A stretch of DNA of 64,000 nt from Cladorhizidae sp. MBARI D1340-BT2 (GCA_028752905.1 JAQNBH010000012.1:23407112-23471111); one strand, 5' to 3'. Shown: positions 1 to 12,051, counted from the stretch's first letter. Translations and numbers: made by a program. Notes: generated by a model not told the origin, from the letters alone.

Positions 1-28
1 CATTCACCATTTCACATGGACCAATCGC

Positions 29-625
29 ACTGGCAACACATTTATACTCACTGGCAACACATTTATACTCACTGGCAACACATTTATACTCACTGGCAAC
101 ACATTTATACTCACTGGCAACACATTTATACTCACTGGAAACTCATTTATACTCACTGGCAACACATTTATACTCACTGGCAACACATTTATACTCACTG
201 GAAACTCATTTATACTCACTGGCAACACATTTATACTCACTAGTAACACATTTATGCTCACTGGCAACACATTTATACTCACTGGCAACACATTTATACT
301 CACTGGCAACACATTTATACTCACTGGCAACACAATTATGCTCACTGGTAACACATTTATACTCACTGCAACACATTTATACTCACTGGCAACACATTTA
401 TGCTCACTGGCAACACATTTATACCCACTGGCAACACATTTATACTCACTGGCAACACATTTATACTCACTGGCAACACATTTATGCTCACTGGCAACAC
501 ATTTATACTCACTGCAACACATTTATATTAATTGGTAACACATTTATACTCACTGGCAACACATTTATACACACTGGCAACATATTTATACTAATTGGCA
601 ACACATTTATACTCACAGGCAACAT
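29..625. repeat. 21-bp minisatellite array 1 (~28 monomers)
   Basis: Head-to-tail 21-bp monomers with core ACACATTTATACTCACTGG preceded by CA. Variants include Tgctc for Tactc, actc for acac, and occasional 20-bp monomers that shift the register. The left edge abuts bases 1-28, which match the distal Death-gene flank near 38270-38300, so this array sits on a recombinant junction rather than on the usual pre-array flank. The right edge runs into the conserved post-array flank (GGCAACATGTGTCAC...). Because 21 is divisible by 3 the array is open in several frames on both strands as heptapeptide repeats; this is not evidence of coding. Confidence 0.97.
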
Positions 626-914
626 GTGTCACATGAAATGCATGTGATTCATGATCTGTCAGCCAGTGACCTTGAGAGTTGAGATTCAGCAGTTGGGCAG
701 CTCCAGGCCTGCATCAGTCGGATGCATGACTGTGCTTATACACTCTAGCATTCAATCAAGTCAGGAATAACATGCATTGACCCAAGCCTAACAGGCAACA
801 CTAAGCCTGCACAACCAACAATTAACACTCACCCACATGGTAATGTGTGTGACCTCTCACCTCACACTTGTACTGGTACTAGACAGTACACAGACTTGTA
901 TTTCATTAGTTATT
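626..914. other. Post-array flank and start of LTR-like block
   Basis: A unique-looking ~180-bp flank containing GATTCATGATCTGTCAGCCA follows every array (also near 13840, 30930, 42170, 50230 and 58010, and without an array at 19207). It leads into CCCAAGCCTAAC plus GGCAACAC, the start of the LTR-like block. No gene is recognised. Confidence 0.7.
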
Positions 915-1130
915 TGTGGGGAAGCATCCTCAAAACATGCCACAGCAAATCTTTTACCAACTTCTTCTGGAAAGTTTCAAACAGCTACACTATAGTCTTT
1001 GTCCCTAGCAGTACATTGTGTTGCACTTTTGTTTGGCTTGATAGTAGTCTCCCACCATCAAATATCAAGCCAAACAAAAGTGCGATACAGTGCACTACTA
1101 GGGACAAAGATTTAAGCAACAATTGGAGCA
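915..1130. repeat. Inverted repeat (partial copy)
   Basis: The inner arms TTTGTCCCTAGCAGTACA and its near-complement around 1085-1115, plus CACTTTTGTTTGGCTTGATA and its complement at about 1060-1081, form a strong hairpin around a ~20-nt loop. The outer right arm is deleted compared with the full copy at 14151-14444. Confidence 0.85.
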
Positions 1131-1149
1131 TGTCCTTACCAACAGACAC

Positions 1150-3262
1150 ATAACCATGATGTCAAGAAGCCGGGACCAGCCAAGTGTCCTAAAGAGAAAG
1201 TATACCTTTGCTGTCCCACCTGCCATCACTCACATGACTACCTGGTACAGGGCTTACTGAATGGCAAGGATGCAACCATCAAGTTAGACACAGCAGCTTC
1301 ACACTCTGTGGTTTCCAAGACTGCACTTCTGGAAGGCTCTATGGAGGGAGAGGTTTCCTTAGTAAGGGTGACTGGGTCCACTCACGGAATTTGACTTACC
1401 AAACATAAACATTGACATAGGTGGGAAACAGCAAAACTTCAACGAGCTACTGTATGGCTGATGGCACCACTGCTGAACTGGGTCAAGATGCTCCCTTCCT
1501 AAACCACTTAATTGAGCCATTAGTGAAAGAGAGACTGACGATTTAAACACAAGCTATGTTGGTACAGACAAGACAAGCTGCAGAGCAAGAGCAACAACAC
1601 TTGCAGGCTGATGAGATAGCTACAGTGAACTCAGGAGAAATACTCACACCGTGGGAGGAGTTAGTTGGAAATGACAGTGATATTTTGGTTAACATGGATC
1701 AGAAACCCAGATAAAGCAAATGAGAAAAATGAAAAGATGCTTAAGGAATTGTATCGATCCCATCTGTCATTTACTGAAATGAACACATCCTCTAAATTAG
1801 ACGAGAACACACCCACTCAACCATATAAGACTGCATCCACTCGACCACACCCTCTCAACCAGATGAGAACACACCCTCTAAAATAGTTGGTAAACAAGTC
1901 CGTGTTGATGAACAGGTTGCTCAGGCTTTATGCTGAGCAACAGAACAACTCATACTTGCACAAAGACGCTGAACCAGGGGAACTCTGATTACTTTTGTGA
2001 GTTATTTAGATGTCAATACAACAAGTTAGACAATGAAGTGCACCAACTAGTGTTGCCAGGCAACAGACAACAGCAAGCCATCCGGTTAGCTCAGACTGTC
2101 TCCATGGCCAGTCACATCGGATAGAATAAAGCCAGACACAGACTGCTGCCCCACTTTTATTGGCTAGGCCTCAGCTGGGATATGAATCAAGCCTGTGAAT
2201 CCTGTACTAAATATCAGAAGGCAGGTAGATGCCAACAGACACTGACTCCACTAATCTCTATGCCAATTATCACAGAACTAATGACATGGGTCGCTTTTGA
2301 TATAGTTGACCCATTGCCTCAAACTATTGCCGGTAACAAGTATCCATGAATTTTTCCAGATGGTGATGCCACACTACTCAGGAAAGCTGTTGCTGAAACT
2401 GTTTCTTCTGCTTTGGTGGATATATTCTGGAATACCAGCTAAACTACCGACAGTTCAGGGCATGTCATTTGTGAAGACCTTAATCAGAAACTAGGCATTT
2501 ACCATATCAAAGCAAGTCCATACCTCAGACGAATGGTATGTTAGAACAGTTTCATGCCAAATGGAAACAAATGATTAAGAAGGTCGTAAACACAAGTGGG
2601 ACACATTGCTTCCTGCAATCTTGTTTGAGTCCCTAACCAATCCACACAATTTTCTCTAGACTTCGGTCTTCATGTTAGATGACCTCTGCAGATTTTGAAG
2701 GAGATCTAGACTGATAGTCATTGTAAAGACACCACTGCTGTTCAATGTCTAACAACCATGAGGGAGAATCTGGAACAGATGCAGCACATAGCACCAGTTA
2801 CATACAGAGTGCACATGCATGACAGAAAGAAAAGGCATAGAGCTATTCATGTCAACATGATGAAGTCATGTGCTTGATGGATACTTCCTCAACATTCCTC
2901 AAAAATATCTCTGGGGAAACAACGGCAGTGGGACATGCCGTTGAGACCAAGCAAGCCCTGCCCATCAGGTTAAGTCAAGGCAAGTCCCCAAGAGTTGAAG
3001 ATGGTATTCACAAGGAAATCCAGACATTGTTGGAAAATAATATTATAGTACTATCTAAGAACCCCTGGCTATTTCCAATCCTACCGGTGAAGAAGGATGA
3101 AATGGTAAGGATGTGCATTGATTAGAGCCAATTGAATGCACTGACACAAGCCAACCAACAGCCAGGAAGACAAGTATTGTTTGCAGATCAGAAGAGACAA
3201 TTTCCATACACTCCCCTGCTAATTACTCTATACTCTTTAAGGAAGGGGTGGGGGCAGAGGCC
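1150..3262 (+). pseudogene. Gmr1-like Ty3/gypsy pol remnant, copy 1 (PR-IN-RT)
   Basis: Domains in order: a retropepsin-like protease (about 1180-1540, motif LDTAASHSVV), a Gln/Thr-rich linker (1550-2010), the integrase zinc region (2040-2260; first His replaced by Gln, one in-frame stop), integrase core fragments (2270-2650; AFDIV then QTNGMLEQFHA with the catalytic Glu), the integrase C-terminal tail (2790-2865, HMHDRKKRHRAIHVNMMKS) and the start of reverse transcriptase (2915-3180, PVKKDEMVRMCID). Many frameshifts and stops. RT ends shortly after its first motifs; the YxDD region and RNase H are absent. A purine-rich tract follows at 3239-3260. Integrase lying before RT is atypical for Ty3/gypsy and matches Gmr1-like elements. 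Confidence 0.85.
3239..3260 (+). other. Candidate polypurine tract
   Basis: Purine run AAGGAAGGGGTGGGGGCAGA directly before CCCAAGCCTAA, where LTR-like sequence begins in sister copies. The same tract lies at 16322-16343, 33741-33762 and 53107-53125. The position fits the plus-strand primer of an LTR retroelement; this role is inferred. Confidence 0.5.
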
Positions 3263-3271
3263 CAAGCCTAA

Positions 3272-3662
3272 AGGCCGATTCACAATACGTAAAACGCTCA
3301 AGCGATGCGATACATCTTTTTAAAAAATATTGTGAACACAAAATCGCATTGCACTGCGTCACACCACTTCAATAGAATCGAGTTCTATTCGAGTGGCATT
3401 GTGACCTGCGATTGCATCATTCTGGTGTGCAAGAGTTTTTTGTCATTCTGGTATGCTATGTTTCGATTATTCAGTAAAAGCTGGTGATTTCAAATCTGAA
3501 CGGGCGACGAAAGAAGCAGGGAGAACTTCCCTATGGGATGCATGAATGACATGAGCACTTGTGTCCATTAATTAATGGGTGGGTTCCGGTTGGGTGAAAT
3601 CAAGTTTGGTCAAGTGGGCTAGAAGTAATGCGATGCGATGGCCTAGCTGCATATTGTGAACC
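3272..3662. mobile_element. PIF/Harbinger-like MITE, interrupted copy
   Basis: Begins after a TAA (3269-3271) with AGGCCGATTCACAATACG and shares the body of the intact copy at 33774-34189. Its right terminus stops at GCATATTGTGAACC (to 3662), where unrelated DNA (3663-4543) intervenes before TTAACTGGCAACAC resumes. Internal self-complementary stretch near 3375-3395 (TCGAGTTCTATTCGAG region). Confidence 0.75.
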
Positions 3663-4543
3663 CTCTCACCGCTGACTTTCCGGGACATTTTTCCTAAAGT
3701 ATACCAGCTACAAAAAAATTATTATAAAATCAGCAATCCATTCTGATCACTTGCAATTTTGTCATGTGATAACACCATTGTTTATAAACAATGTGGTCTC
3801 ATTAGTTAAACACATTATTAACCACAAAATATGAATATCATTATTCTAAAATTCTCTATCAATATCTAACAATTAATCAACAAAAAAAATTATAATATAT
3901 TTACTAACATTTAGTTAGCATTTAGTAAACATTAGTCATAATAATTTAGGCATATAGGCTGTGGGTTTTTGACAAAATTTAATCATATGATTCTATAGCC
4001 CAGTAATACAATGGTTTAGTATAAATATTTATGTTATTGAAATTCAGCTATTTGAGAAAGAACATGCAAATACAAATATGTAGATACTTTAACTAACCTG
4101 AGAAGGCTTCCTGATCCATTTCATCATCACTAGAGAGCTGGTCATAGCAAAAGCAAGAAACCTGAGGGTCTAAAGTAGGGTCGACTACAGCGGCTAAAGA
4201 ATGCACTGCTGCACGATCAGAACTTGCATTTCCAAGGTAGCCACATATTTCTTCACCTTCTTCTTCCTCTGACTGATCCTCAGAGAGAGCTAAATCCTCG
4301 GTAGAAACCAGGTAAAGTACTTATACAAGCGTTAAACATCCACTCATTTTTAGGTCGTCAAAACAGCGAACCGTCGGTAGTTGCACGTACTTTTCGCTAA
4401 CTAATCGGGCGTTTCCGGATGTAATTTTTGGACGTCATATAGAGTAATAGTTGCTCTTTCCGGTGGTATGTAAATTATGACTATAGGCCAAGCGATCGAT
4501 TTATTAGCAATTTTTAAAGTCCATTATGCCATATGGCGCTTAC
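3663..4543. other. Insertion of unknown type inside the MITE end
   Basis: About 880 bp, AT-rich, absent from the sister A units, in which the MITE runs straight into the LTR-like block. It contains one exon-like segment (next entry). The ends (CTCTCACCGCTGAC and GCGCTTACAGCG) share only a short CGCTG match, so no transposon class can be assigned. Confidence 0.5.
4098..4296 (-). CDS. Possible exon encoding an acidic Ser/Glu-rich segment
   Basis: Read on the minus strand there is an open segment with LALSEDQSEEEEGEEICGYL near its start and DQLSSDDEMDQEAF at its end, followed by a consensus donor CAG|GTTAGTT at 4097-4096. A possible acceptor is TCTACCGAG just upstream. Acidic segments like this occur in transposon-encoded and nuclear proteins, but no family was recognised. 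The neighbouring exons were not found, so this may be a single exon carried by the insertion. Confidence 0.35.
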
Positions 4544-4760
4544 AGCGTTAACTGGCAACACTTACAACTGCACAATCAACATGTTAATGGGTGGGACCTC
4601 TCACCTCACACACTACACAGACTTGTATTTGATTGGTTATTTTTAGTCTGATCCATTACCTCATTTATGTAAATGTAAATGTGTTTCTAGTGGGTGTAAA
4701 TGTGTTGCATCCTGTCTCTTCTAATTCACCTGATGGAGACGGAGCATTTCAGTTGCAACA
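4544..4760 (+). mobile_element. LTR-like block (3' side), unit 1
   Basis: Starts AACTGGCAACACTTACAACT and aligns with the starts of the 5' LTR-like blocks near 785, 14030 and 19387 (shared GGACCTCTCACCTCACAC and ACTTGTATTTGATTGG). It contains one degenerate reverse-complement monomer of the 21-bp minisatellite (AGTGGGTGTAAATGTGTTGC) and then CACCTGATGGAGACGGAGCA. Confidence 0.55.
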
Positions 4761-5592
4761 TTGGCAAAAACATAACCAAATACTGTTAAAGAGATAAATC
4801 GCTTAAGAATGAATAGAAAATTAGCACTCAAGAAAGATATACTCTCTCCTTCGATTGATTGCTGGAAGCTACTCCCATTGTAAAATCTCCACGAAGACGT
4901 TTCTAGATAGCTAAATTTGGTGAGTACAGTACAGTGAAGTTGTTCTTCAGATGCCTCTAGATTGGCTAGTCTGCACATGAGTCCCCTTAATGGCATCTTT
5001 CTTACTGCTGTAAGTAAAGCAGAAGAGGCCATGACTCAATTTCTGTACTCCATTGTTAACTTTACAGAGCAATGTGGAGGGGGAAGGACAAGTGAAGAGC
5101 AAGCACGAGGAAAAGGGATTGAAAAGTTATGCTAATTACAGGCCAGAACATTTCACATGTGCCAGGAGAAATGGAGCTGGTCTGAAGACTTTGGAGGATT
5201 TTTCATGAATACCCAACAGAACATCAAATAACCACACTAGCTTTGAAGTCTCATGTTCTAGCCTATATGGAGTTTTTTCTGTCCTGATGAGTTTATGCCG
5301 AATATTGAACTTTTGAATGCACATATTTTAAGAGGCTATATTTATAATTACTAATTACACACCTGCAAAGAAGCATTTACGCATTCAAATCGTGCGTATA
5401 TGGTTAAGCAGTTCCAAAAGTGTTAAAGATTGTTCTACCTTATGTAATATCTAGATATACAAGAACTATGTTTATACAGACAGCAAATACAGCAAATATA
5501 TATATACTTTAAAAAAAGAAAGATAAACAAGACTGTCCCCATGTAGACTAAGTGATCACCCTTTACCACTTAAAATATATACACCAACACAA
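4761..5592. other. Intergenic part of the A unit, unit 1
   Basis: Conserved among A units. The only coding hint is a short minus-strand segment at about 4977-5031 (KKDAIKGTHVQTSQSRGI then stop) after the acceptor-like TTTACTTACAG; see the 53571 entry. Otherwise nothing recognised. Confidence 0.4.
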
Positions 5593-6385
5593 TCAGCTAG
5601 ACCAACCTTTGCTGTTTAAGATGGAAATAAGGTCTTCAGCACATTTCTCAAACTTTCCCTCCACACATACTCGAAGAAGAGTCCTGTAAGTCTTTGGATA
5701 ACCAGCTTTAGATCTCCAATGCTCCAGAAGAGCCCAGCTGTAAATAGTATGCATCTATAAAACCACATCCACAATTCACACATTTAGCATTGTAGTAGTA
5801 CCTTTGTAGACCACGACCGTATGTGGTCATTATACATTATATGCTGCACCTCTGACAAGTTCAGTCCTAGCAGATATGCCTGATCTTGCATACCATACTG
5901 TCTTGCAGAAATTCGACCTAGGTCCACATCTGACATTATCACATCATCTAGGTAACCACGGTTGCACTTGGGAACTTTGGCCAGCAGTTCGTCGTATTTC
6001 TACAATAATAACTAAAATAACAACAGAAACAACTAATATAGCATGAAGATCATGGCTTCATAGAGACATTTTAGTTGCTGGGAAGTGGGGATGAGTGTCG
6101 AGCCTGGAATTGTTCATGGCTATCCTTACTACCATGGACCCATTAGCCAGATTTTTGGTTAGATGAAGTTTATTAAGTTAAGTCTTCGAAATAGACTAAG
6201 TAACCTGGCTAGGCTCAGGTGAATCACAGTTGAAGGAACTTCAGCAGGTTTTAGTGCAATTTTGACATATTCAAAGTAAAATCTTGGGAATGTATTATAC
6301 ATGTTGTCTACTTAATTGCCAAGTTCATTAACTGCAATTATCAATTAACTAACATTAGCTGCAAAAACAAATAGTGAATGCATAC

Positions 6386-9300
6386 CAGGGTTTCATCTAG
6401 GATTTTGTATTTGGCAGGGAAGAAACCACAACGTGACCTTTGAACCCTTCTGTCACCTCACCATGCCCACTTTTACTGGCAATGCCCACTTTTTACTGCT
6501 CAGATCCTTATTGGACTGATAAAATCCAGTAAAGCTTGGCTTTGGTAGGCTGAGACTATTGTGCGTGTTTTTTTTTAATAACCATTTATGCTATGCCGAT
6601 AATTTTCCTATTATTTTGGAATAATTCTGCTTCAAAAATCAGTACACCTCAAAACAACATAAAAAAGTAAATTGTTGCTTGTGATTTCAAAATGAAATGA
6701 TATGTTGAATGCACAACCTTTAAGTTGTTAGCTGCATTAAGTTGTTAGCTGCAGCCTGCAGTGCTTGCTTCAACCTTCAAAGACAGATTATATATATATG
6801 GACAATTCCAATATTTTTAAATGGGTGGGGGAGGCTATTATGCTCCAATTATGCCCATTGCAATATTATTCCCTATTATTCAGAATAAGAAATGGGCATA
6901 ATAAGGAGATTGACTTGCTGAAAAATTAATTAGCAAATATCAAATCTAATAACCCGATAACCACACAAGATATAATCAATATTAATATACCAAAGTGTCA
7001 TTCAATATGCTTTCTAATGGTATTGACTTGCTCAAAAATTAATTAGCGAATATTAAATCTTAATTCCATAACCACACATGATATAATCACCATGTCCAAT
7101 GTAGCCCATTCAATATGCTTTCTATTAGGTATGCTCTATTAGCCATACAATCATGCTTTTATATGTGAACTGCAGGCTGAAGTGTTCTAGAGATCATGTG
7201 CACAAAATGAAAACATGTATAAAAATCTATAACTTGAGATGTCTTTTCCTGATCTAGAACTAGAAACTCAACCTGCAGATACGTATACAGACAACTTGGA
7301 ACAAAAACAACAAAAATATTTTTTCTCTATTTCAGCATGTCGATCTCTTTAGTTCTAAAAGAATAAGCAGCATAGTCTCAGGCCTTGGGATGTTATGCAT
7401 AGTTGTGCAGTACAATAATTTGTTGACCCTTTACCTAGTGGACTTTTACTTTACAACAGTTGCTAATTATTTCTGTCTCTTTTTTATTTCTGTCTCTTTG
7501 TTTTGCTGTTAGTTGTGGAGAGTCATTGTCTAACTAACCACAGCAGTTGGTTGTTTACAAATAGTGCACAGTACATGTGGCAGATTTTTGATTAGAAGGC
7601 CAACTGGTAGTGGTGACTCTGGTGAAGCCTCAGATGATCAACTACCTATTCCTAAGCAACCTCGTCTCTCAGGTAGATCAACAGAGAAAGTAAGCAGTGC
7701 TTGTGGAAGAATAAAATCTTACAAAAAGAACCTGAAGTACAATCCCGATTGGAGACTTAAATGGAAGTGGATGGTGTTTAAGGAACAGGAAGGTGGCATG
7801 TTTTGCACTTTTTGCCAGAAATATGGCAAGCCCCCAGTGCAAGCACGTGGTGCATGGGTTACATGTCCTATAAATAACTGGGTCAAAGCAACTGAGCTAC
7901 TTGGTAATCATGAAAAGTCTGAATGGCATCTAGCATCTGTCGAAAGAAAAGCAATGAGATTGAGAGTTCAAGAGCACATGGGGGTGTCATTGAACAGATG
8001 GTTAGTGCTTCTAATGAAGAGAGGAGAAAAAATCGTGAATTTATAAAGCAAGTAATTAGGTCTGTCTACTTTTTGGTTCGGCATCGTATTCCACATACAA
8101 CAACTTTTGAAAGCCTGAATCACTTCAAATTTACAATGGAAATAAACAACTCAAAGTACACCAAAACATATGTCCAGCCAATGCAACTTACCTCTCCAAA
8201 GCAACCACAGCTGAGCGTCTTAAAAGCATTAGCCATTGCTTTGAAAAGCAACTCCTTGGTCGCTTGAATTCTAGTCAGTACATTTCTCTATTGGCCGATG
8301 AAAGTACTGATGTGTCCTTCCAAACTGAATTATCAATATGTGCAAGGTAGTTGGAGAGTGGCAAGGCAGTAGAGCATTTCTTAGGGATTGTCCATGCCTG
8401 TAAAGTTAACGCTGATGCTCTCACACACTATCTACTCCAGTTTGTTAGCGACAAAGGAATTCCTGTTAGTAAGTTGCGTGGGTTAGGATTTGATGGAGCA
8501 AGCACGATGTCTGGAAAGAAAAGTGGGGTGCAAGTGCGGATGCGATATCATTCTCATAGTGCTTTATTTGTTCACTGCTGTTGTCACAGACTACAGTTGG
8601 CAGCTGTTCATGCTTCAAGTGAACACAATGAGGTCAACAGAGTATTAGGAACTCTTCTCTCTGTGTGGCAAGCTTTCATTATTCACCTAAAAAGGCTGAG
8701 AGACTAGCAGAAATTCAAGCAGTGCTCAATGCCACTGAACTGGAAATGCACAAACCAAGTGACACACGTTGGTTGGCACAAGAGCGATGTGTTCGTGCTG
8801 TGAGACAATCATTGCCAGCATTGGTTGGTACCTTTGAACACATTTATGAGGAGAGTGGAGATGCTGAGGCATATGGCATTGCTAAGCTAGTGTGCACATA
8901 TAAATTTGTGGCTTGTTTGTACTTTGTACATGCTTTGTGATGTACTCCATACAATTGCTAAACTTCAAGGAAGCCAAGAATCTTGATCTTGCTATATATG
9001 TGATGGTTAAAAGCACTGTTGACAGACTATCTGAGTGCCCACTAACTACTACCTGGTTTAAAGACCACACAGTGGTATTTTGAGATGAGGCAGCACTTGG
9101 TGAGCGAAACATCATTGTTCATCAAACCGATAAAGAATTCTTTATCTCAAAGATTTATCGTCCCTACATTCAGAGTGTAATTGACCATATTACTAGTAGG
9201 TTAAGCTCCTATGATGTTTACTCAGCATTTTCAGTGTTTAATCCATCCCATTTACCCCCAAAAGAAGATTCCCTGTCTTCATATGGTGAAGAAAAGCTAC

Positions 9301-9888
9301 AAAAACTGACCAACTTCTACGGCAGTCCACAACAACTTACATTTCAGGGGCAGACAAGATTCTCAATACCTGATGTAGACACACAACAAACTGAGGCTGA
9401 GTGGAAAATCTATCGGCGCAAATTATTCACGAATTTTCGTAATGCTTCTAATTCTGATGTTCTTACTAGCCTTTTAACAAATGACACTCTAAAAGCAGGC
9501 TTTCCAAATCTTGAACGTCTTGCTTCAATCTCCTTGGTCCTGCCTATCACTACAGCAACAGTTGAAAGAAGCTTCAGTGATATGAAACTAATAAAAACGA
9601 GGCTGAGAAGCAGACTTGGTGAGGACACTTTAGACCAAGCTATGCGAGTGTGTATCGAGGGTCCTGAACGTTTGAGTGATGAAGAACTGGAAGTGATTAT
9701 AGATCACTGGAAAGAACAGAAACAACGTAAACTCAATTTATAAATCTTACTTTAATATAATAATTCTTTTTTTATTGTAAAAGTCATGATTATTTTGGGG
9801 AGGGGGAAGCTGGAGTATTTGGGGGGGAAGCTGGAGTGTTTGGGGGGGAAGCTTCCCCCCCGCCACCCCCCCACTAGATGAAACCTTG
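6386..9888 (+). mobile_element. hAT transposon 1
   Basis: Terminal inverted repeats CAGGGTTTCATCTAG (6386-6400) and CTAGATGAAACCTTG (9874-9888), one mismatch. Flanked by a 5-bp direct repeat CATAC (6381-6385, 9889-9893). Sister units at about 18223, 22163 and 36993 run through without it, confirming insertion. The body holds an hAT-type transposase remnant at 7564-9743 and a G-run rich 3' end. Canonical hATs make 8-bp duplications; 5 bp fits the hAT5-like group. Confidence 0.9.
7564..9743 (+). pseudogene. hAT transposase with TTF-type zinc finger, frameshifted
   Basis: An N-terminal basic region is followed by a TTF/ZNF862-type zinc finger (7797-7930; FCTFCQKYGKPP...NWVKATELLGNHEKSEWH), a DUF4371/RNase H-like catalytic region (about 8200-9060; LLADESTDVS, GFDGASTMSG, VHCCCHRLQL, DTRWL) and the C-terminal hAT dimerisation domain (9480-9743; LPITTATVERSFSDMKLIKT). 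The reading frame changes near 7960, 8260, 8690 and 8930-9230, so no single open frame remains. In active relatives this protein cuts at the TIRs. No intron signals are needed to explain the frame changes. Confidence 0.88.
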
Positions 9889-10197
9889 CATACCTATTAT
9901 GACACAACAATTTTTTTAAATCCTTGTGGTGTAGGTGGGAGGTGGGGTAATCCCTGATCCCCTGACTCCCTGTGAATCCCTGATAGATGGTTTTGCTAAC
10001 CTCTGCCTTGATGCTGCTTGGGAATGCAGTGATGGCAGCTGCTTCTTCATCAGTTCTTCCAGTAACATCTGCAGCAACAACAGCTAGTCAATGAGTGGAT
10101 TATTTGTGTGAGTGCATCAATGGAAGGTTTTATTTACACTACTACTAAACATACCAAGCAAGTGTATGTCCACAAGTGAACCATAAACTCTGGTTGT

Positions 10198-11696
10198 CTA
10201 TCACCACTTCTAACCAAACCAGCAGTGCTTAACAACAACTAAGTTCTTACTAAACAAATAATGCACACACATTGAATCTTCTACCATGTAAATGAATGCT
10301 TTGCATTATTTACATATTAGACAGGAGCAGAAAGCTAAACTTCTGTTACATGAGCCACATGAAGATGCCGTAACTCTCACAAGCCAGACAAAGAAGGAGC
10401 TACTCTCATGAGTCACACTAAGAATTGCTGAGCCACACCAAGAAAGAAGAGCAGGTAGTGTTTGCAGGAAGGTATAGGTGCCTGTGCAGCTTCCCTCAAA
10501 ATAAGAACTTTAATAAACGGTAATAAGCAAGAAAGAGAACCTTCAAGAATGCAGTTGCGATTCTCAGCCATTTTTAGAGGTTGAACACCTCTGCAAACAA
10601 CACTTATGTAATAGTAAATATACCCATAAGCCCTAGTCCTTGTGTTAGACTAACCCCAGCATCATCTCCAACATTAGACCCGCCATACCTCTAGTCATAG
10701 CCCTAGCCTTAGACTTTAGTTTTATACCAGTCCCATCAGACATTCCATATCCATAACTCAAATACCAAACAACTCACACCCAGCTAGCCCAACCGCCAGA
10801 TTCAGCCCTAGATTTAAAAAACATGCCTACACTGGACATCCCCATACTCCTAGGCTGACACTATAATGCCACACATGTCCTTCACGCTCCGCAATAGACA
10901 GACCCAAACAAGAACAGCAGCACAGAAAACAAGAACAAAATGGTTTAGCAGAACAGAGCACAGGACATTGCACACACCATATATAGCAATACAACATTCA
11001 AAATTAAGTGTCAGGACCGCTTTTATCCAGTTTTACACAAAAAGTCGATTTGTCACTAGGCTTACCTCAGTTTTCTGTCTTCTCTGCTAGTCCTATTACG
11101 CCCCCAGTCATCCACATCACCACATTATATCTCTGTCAATCACACCATTCACCATTTTACATGGACCAACCGCAGAACTGCATGACATGCTTAACCTTAT
11201 ATGTATACACCATCAGGCAAGCAGCACTTCATTCTTACTGATGAAGATACCTATGTGTCAAAGGCTTTTGTAACGAGAATTTAATTCATCTCTGTATCAA
11301 GTTCATGCCTGCTATTATTACAGGGAGAAAGAAATCCAATTAAACTGCCAAGAGCCACACTTCAGCTAGAAGCCGGCTGCTAGAAGCAATCTATTCCTGA
11401 GAAACTGATGGGTCCCCAGAGAGTGGGTGGTCTATACGGTGAGTCAGAAAGAGAGGAAGAGTTTGTCTTACTATCATAAATTAGAGGATTAACTCCACCC
11501 ATCTCTTAACATCTCATACTTCATCCATGACATGGAGGGAAGAAGAACATCTCCAGCATCACTACCAACAACACTGACTTACCACATGCACACACTATAC
11601 TAGTACCCACTACCAAGTAACAACTACACATTAGATAGCTTCATACCCCCACAGGAAGGATACTTCACACCAGCTGGCCTCCATCACCCCAACTAA
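10198..11696. other. Distal part of the Death-gene block, unit 1
   Basis: No confident gene. A conserved segment near 10455-10575, read on the minus strand after the acceptor-like TGTTGTTTGCAG, may be an upstream exon of the Death-domain gene, but its frame is not conserved between units. Homologous blocks: 18541-19206, 22477-23900, 37289-38777 and 55086-56508. Confidence 0.4.
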
Positions 11697-11843
11697 TGTG
11701 AAGGCCTGCTGTTGAGCATATCCACCCGTCCAAGTTGTTTTATTGCTAAGTAGCAATGGAAGAGTTTGCGTGATCTCTGTTTCGAAAGTTAAAAGGCTCT
11801 GGAGTTGGAGACGTATTTGTGCCATAGTTCACCACTGCCACCA
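11697..11843 (-). pseudogene. Gypsy fragment (RT tail joined to gag start)
   Basis: Minus strand: a gag start MAQIRLQLQSLLTF at 11823-11780 is fused to an RT-tail peptide (EITQTLPLLLSNKTTW...YAQQQAF), implying an internal deletion of nearly the whole gypsy element. Compare the fuller copy at 45740-47743. Confidence 0.7.
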
Positions 11844-12051
11844 TGTGGTATAACTATTTCAAGAATAATCCCAGAACTAGACAGGCATATGTTTTATATA
11901 GAAAACCAACCATTCTATTAATAGCATGATATATATAGCTTAGATGGCATGAATGACCTTCATGGTAAACCTCAGTAACCACAGAGTATACATACATTCA
12001 GGATATTACTAACCACTAATAGTAAACCTGTGATATGTGCTAAGTGTCACA
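11844..12051 (-). mobile_element. Gypsy LTR with TGT...ACA ends
   Basis: On the minus strand it runs from TGTGACACTTAGCACATATC to ATACCACA, with a TATATAAA promoter-like box near 11900. Immediately downstream is TGGTGGCAGTGGTGAAC, the position of a tRNA primer-binding site. Homologous to 47762-47978. Confidence 0.7.

Larger units (their letters stand above)
5593..10197 (-). pseudogene. Death-domain gene, copy 1 (frameshifted, hAT in intron)
   Basis: Minus-strand exons 10197-10155, 10068-10001, 6238-6205, 5999-5802 and 5737-5593. The last two encode a Death domain: exon 4 carries the DVDLGRISAR and AYLLGLNL helices, exon 5 carries WALLEHWRSKAGYPKTYRTL and CAEDLISIL. This copy has an extra 7 bp in exon 4 (near 5830-5840, against CATTATGTGC in sisters) that breaks the phase into exon 5, and its exon 3 is 34 nt rather than 39. 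The hAT at 6386-9888 sits in the intron between exons 2 and 3. Probably a pseudogene. Confidence 0.6.

Noticed and set aside
845..1153. 102-codon open frame across the inverted repeat
   Set aside because: It reads through both arms of the palindrome and is not conserved in the other copies.
6378..9896. Canonical 8-bp hAT duplication
   Set aside because: The eight flanking bases on each side do not match; only the inner 5 bp (CATAC) are repeated.
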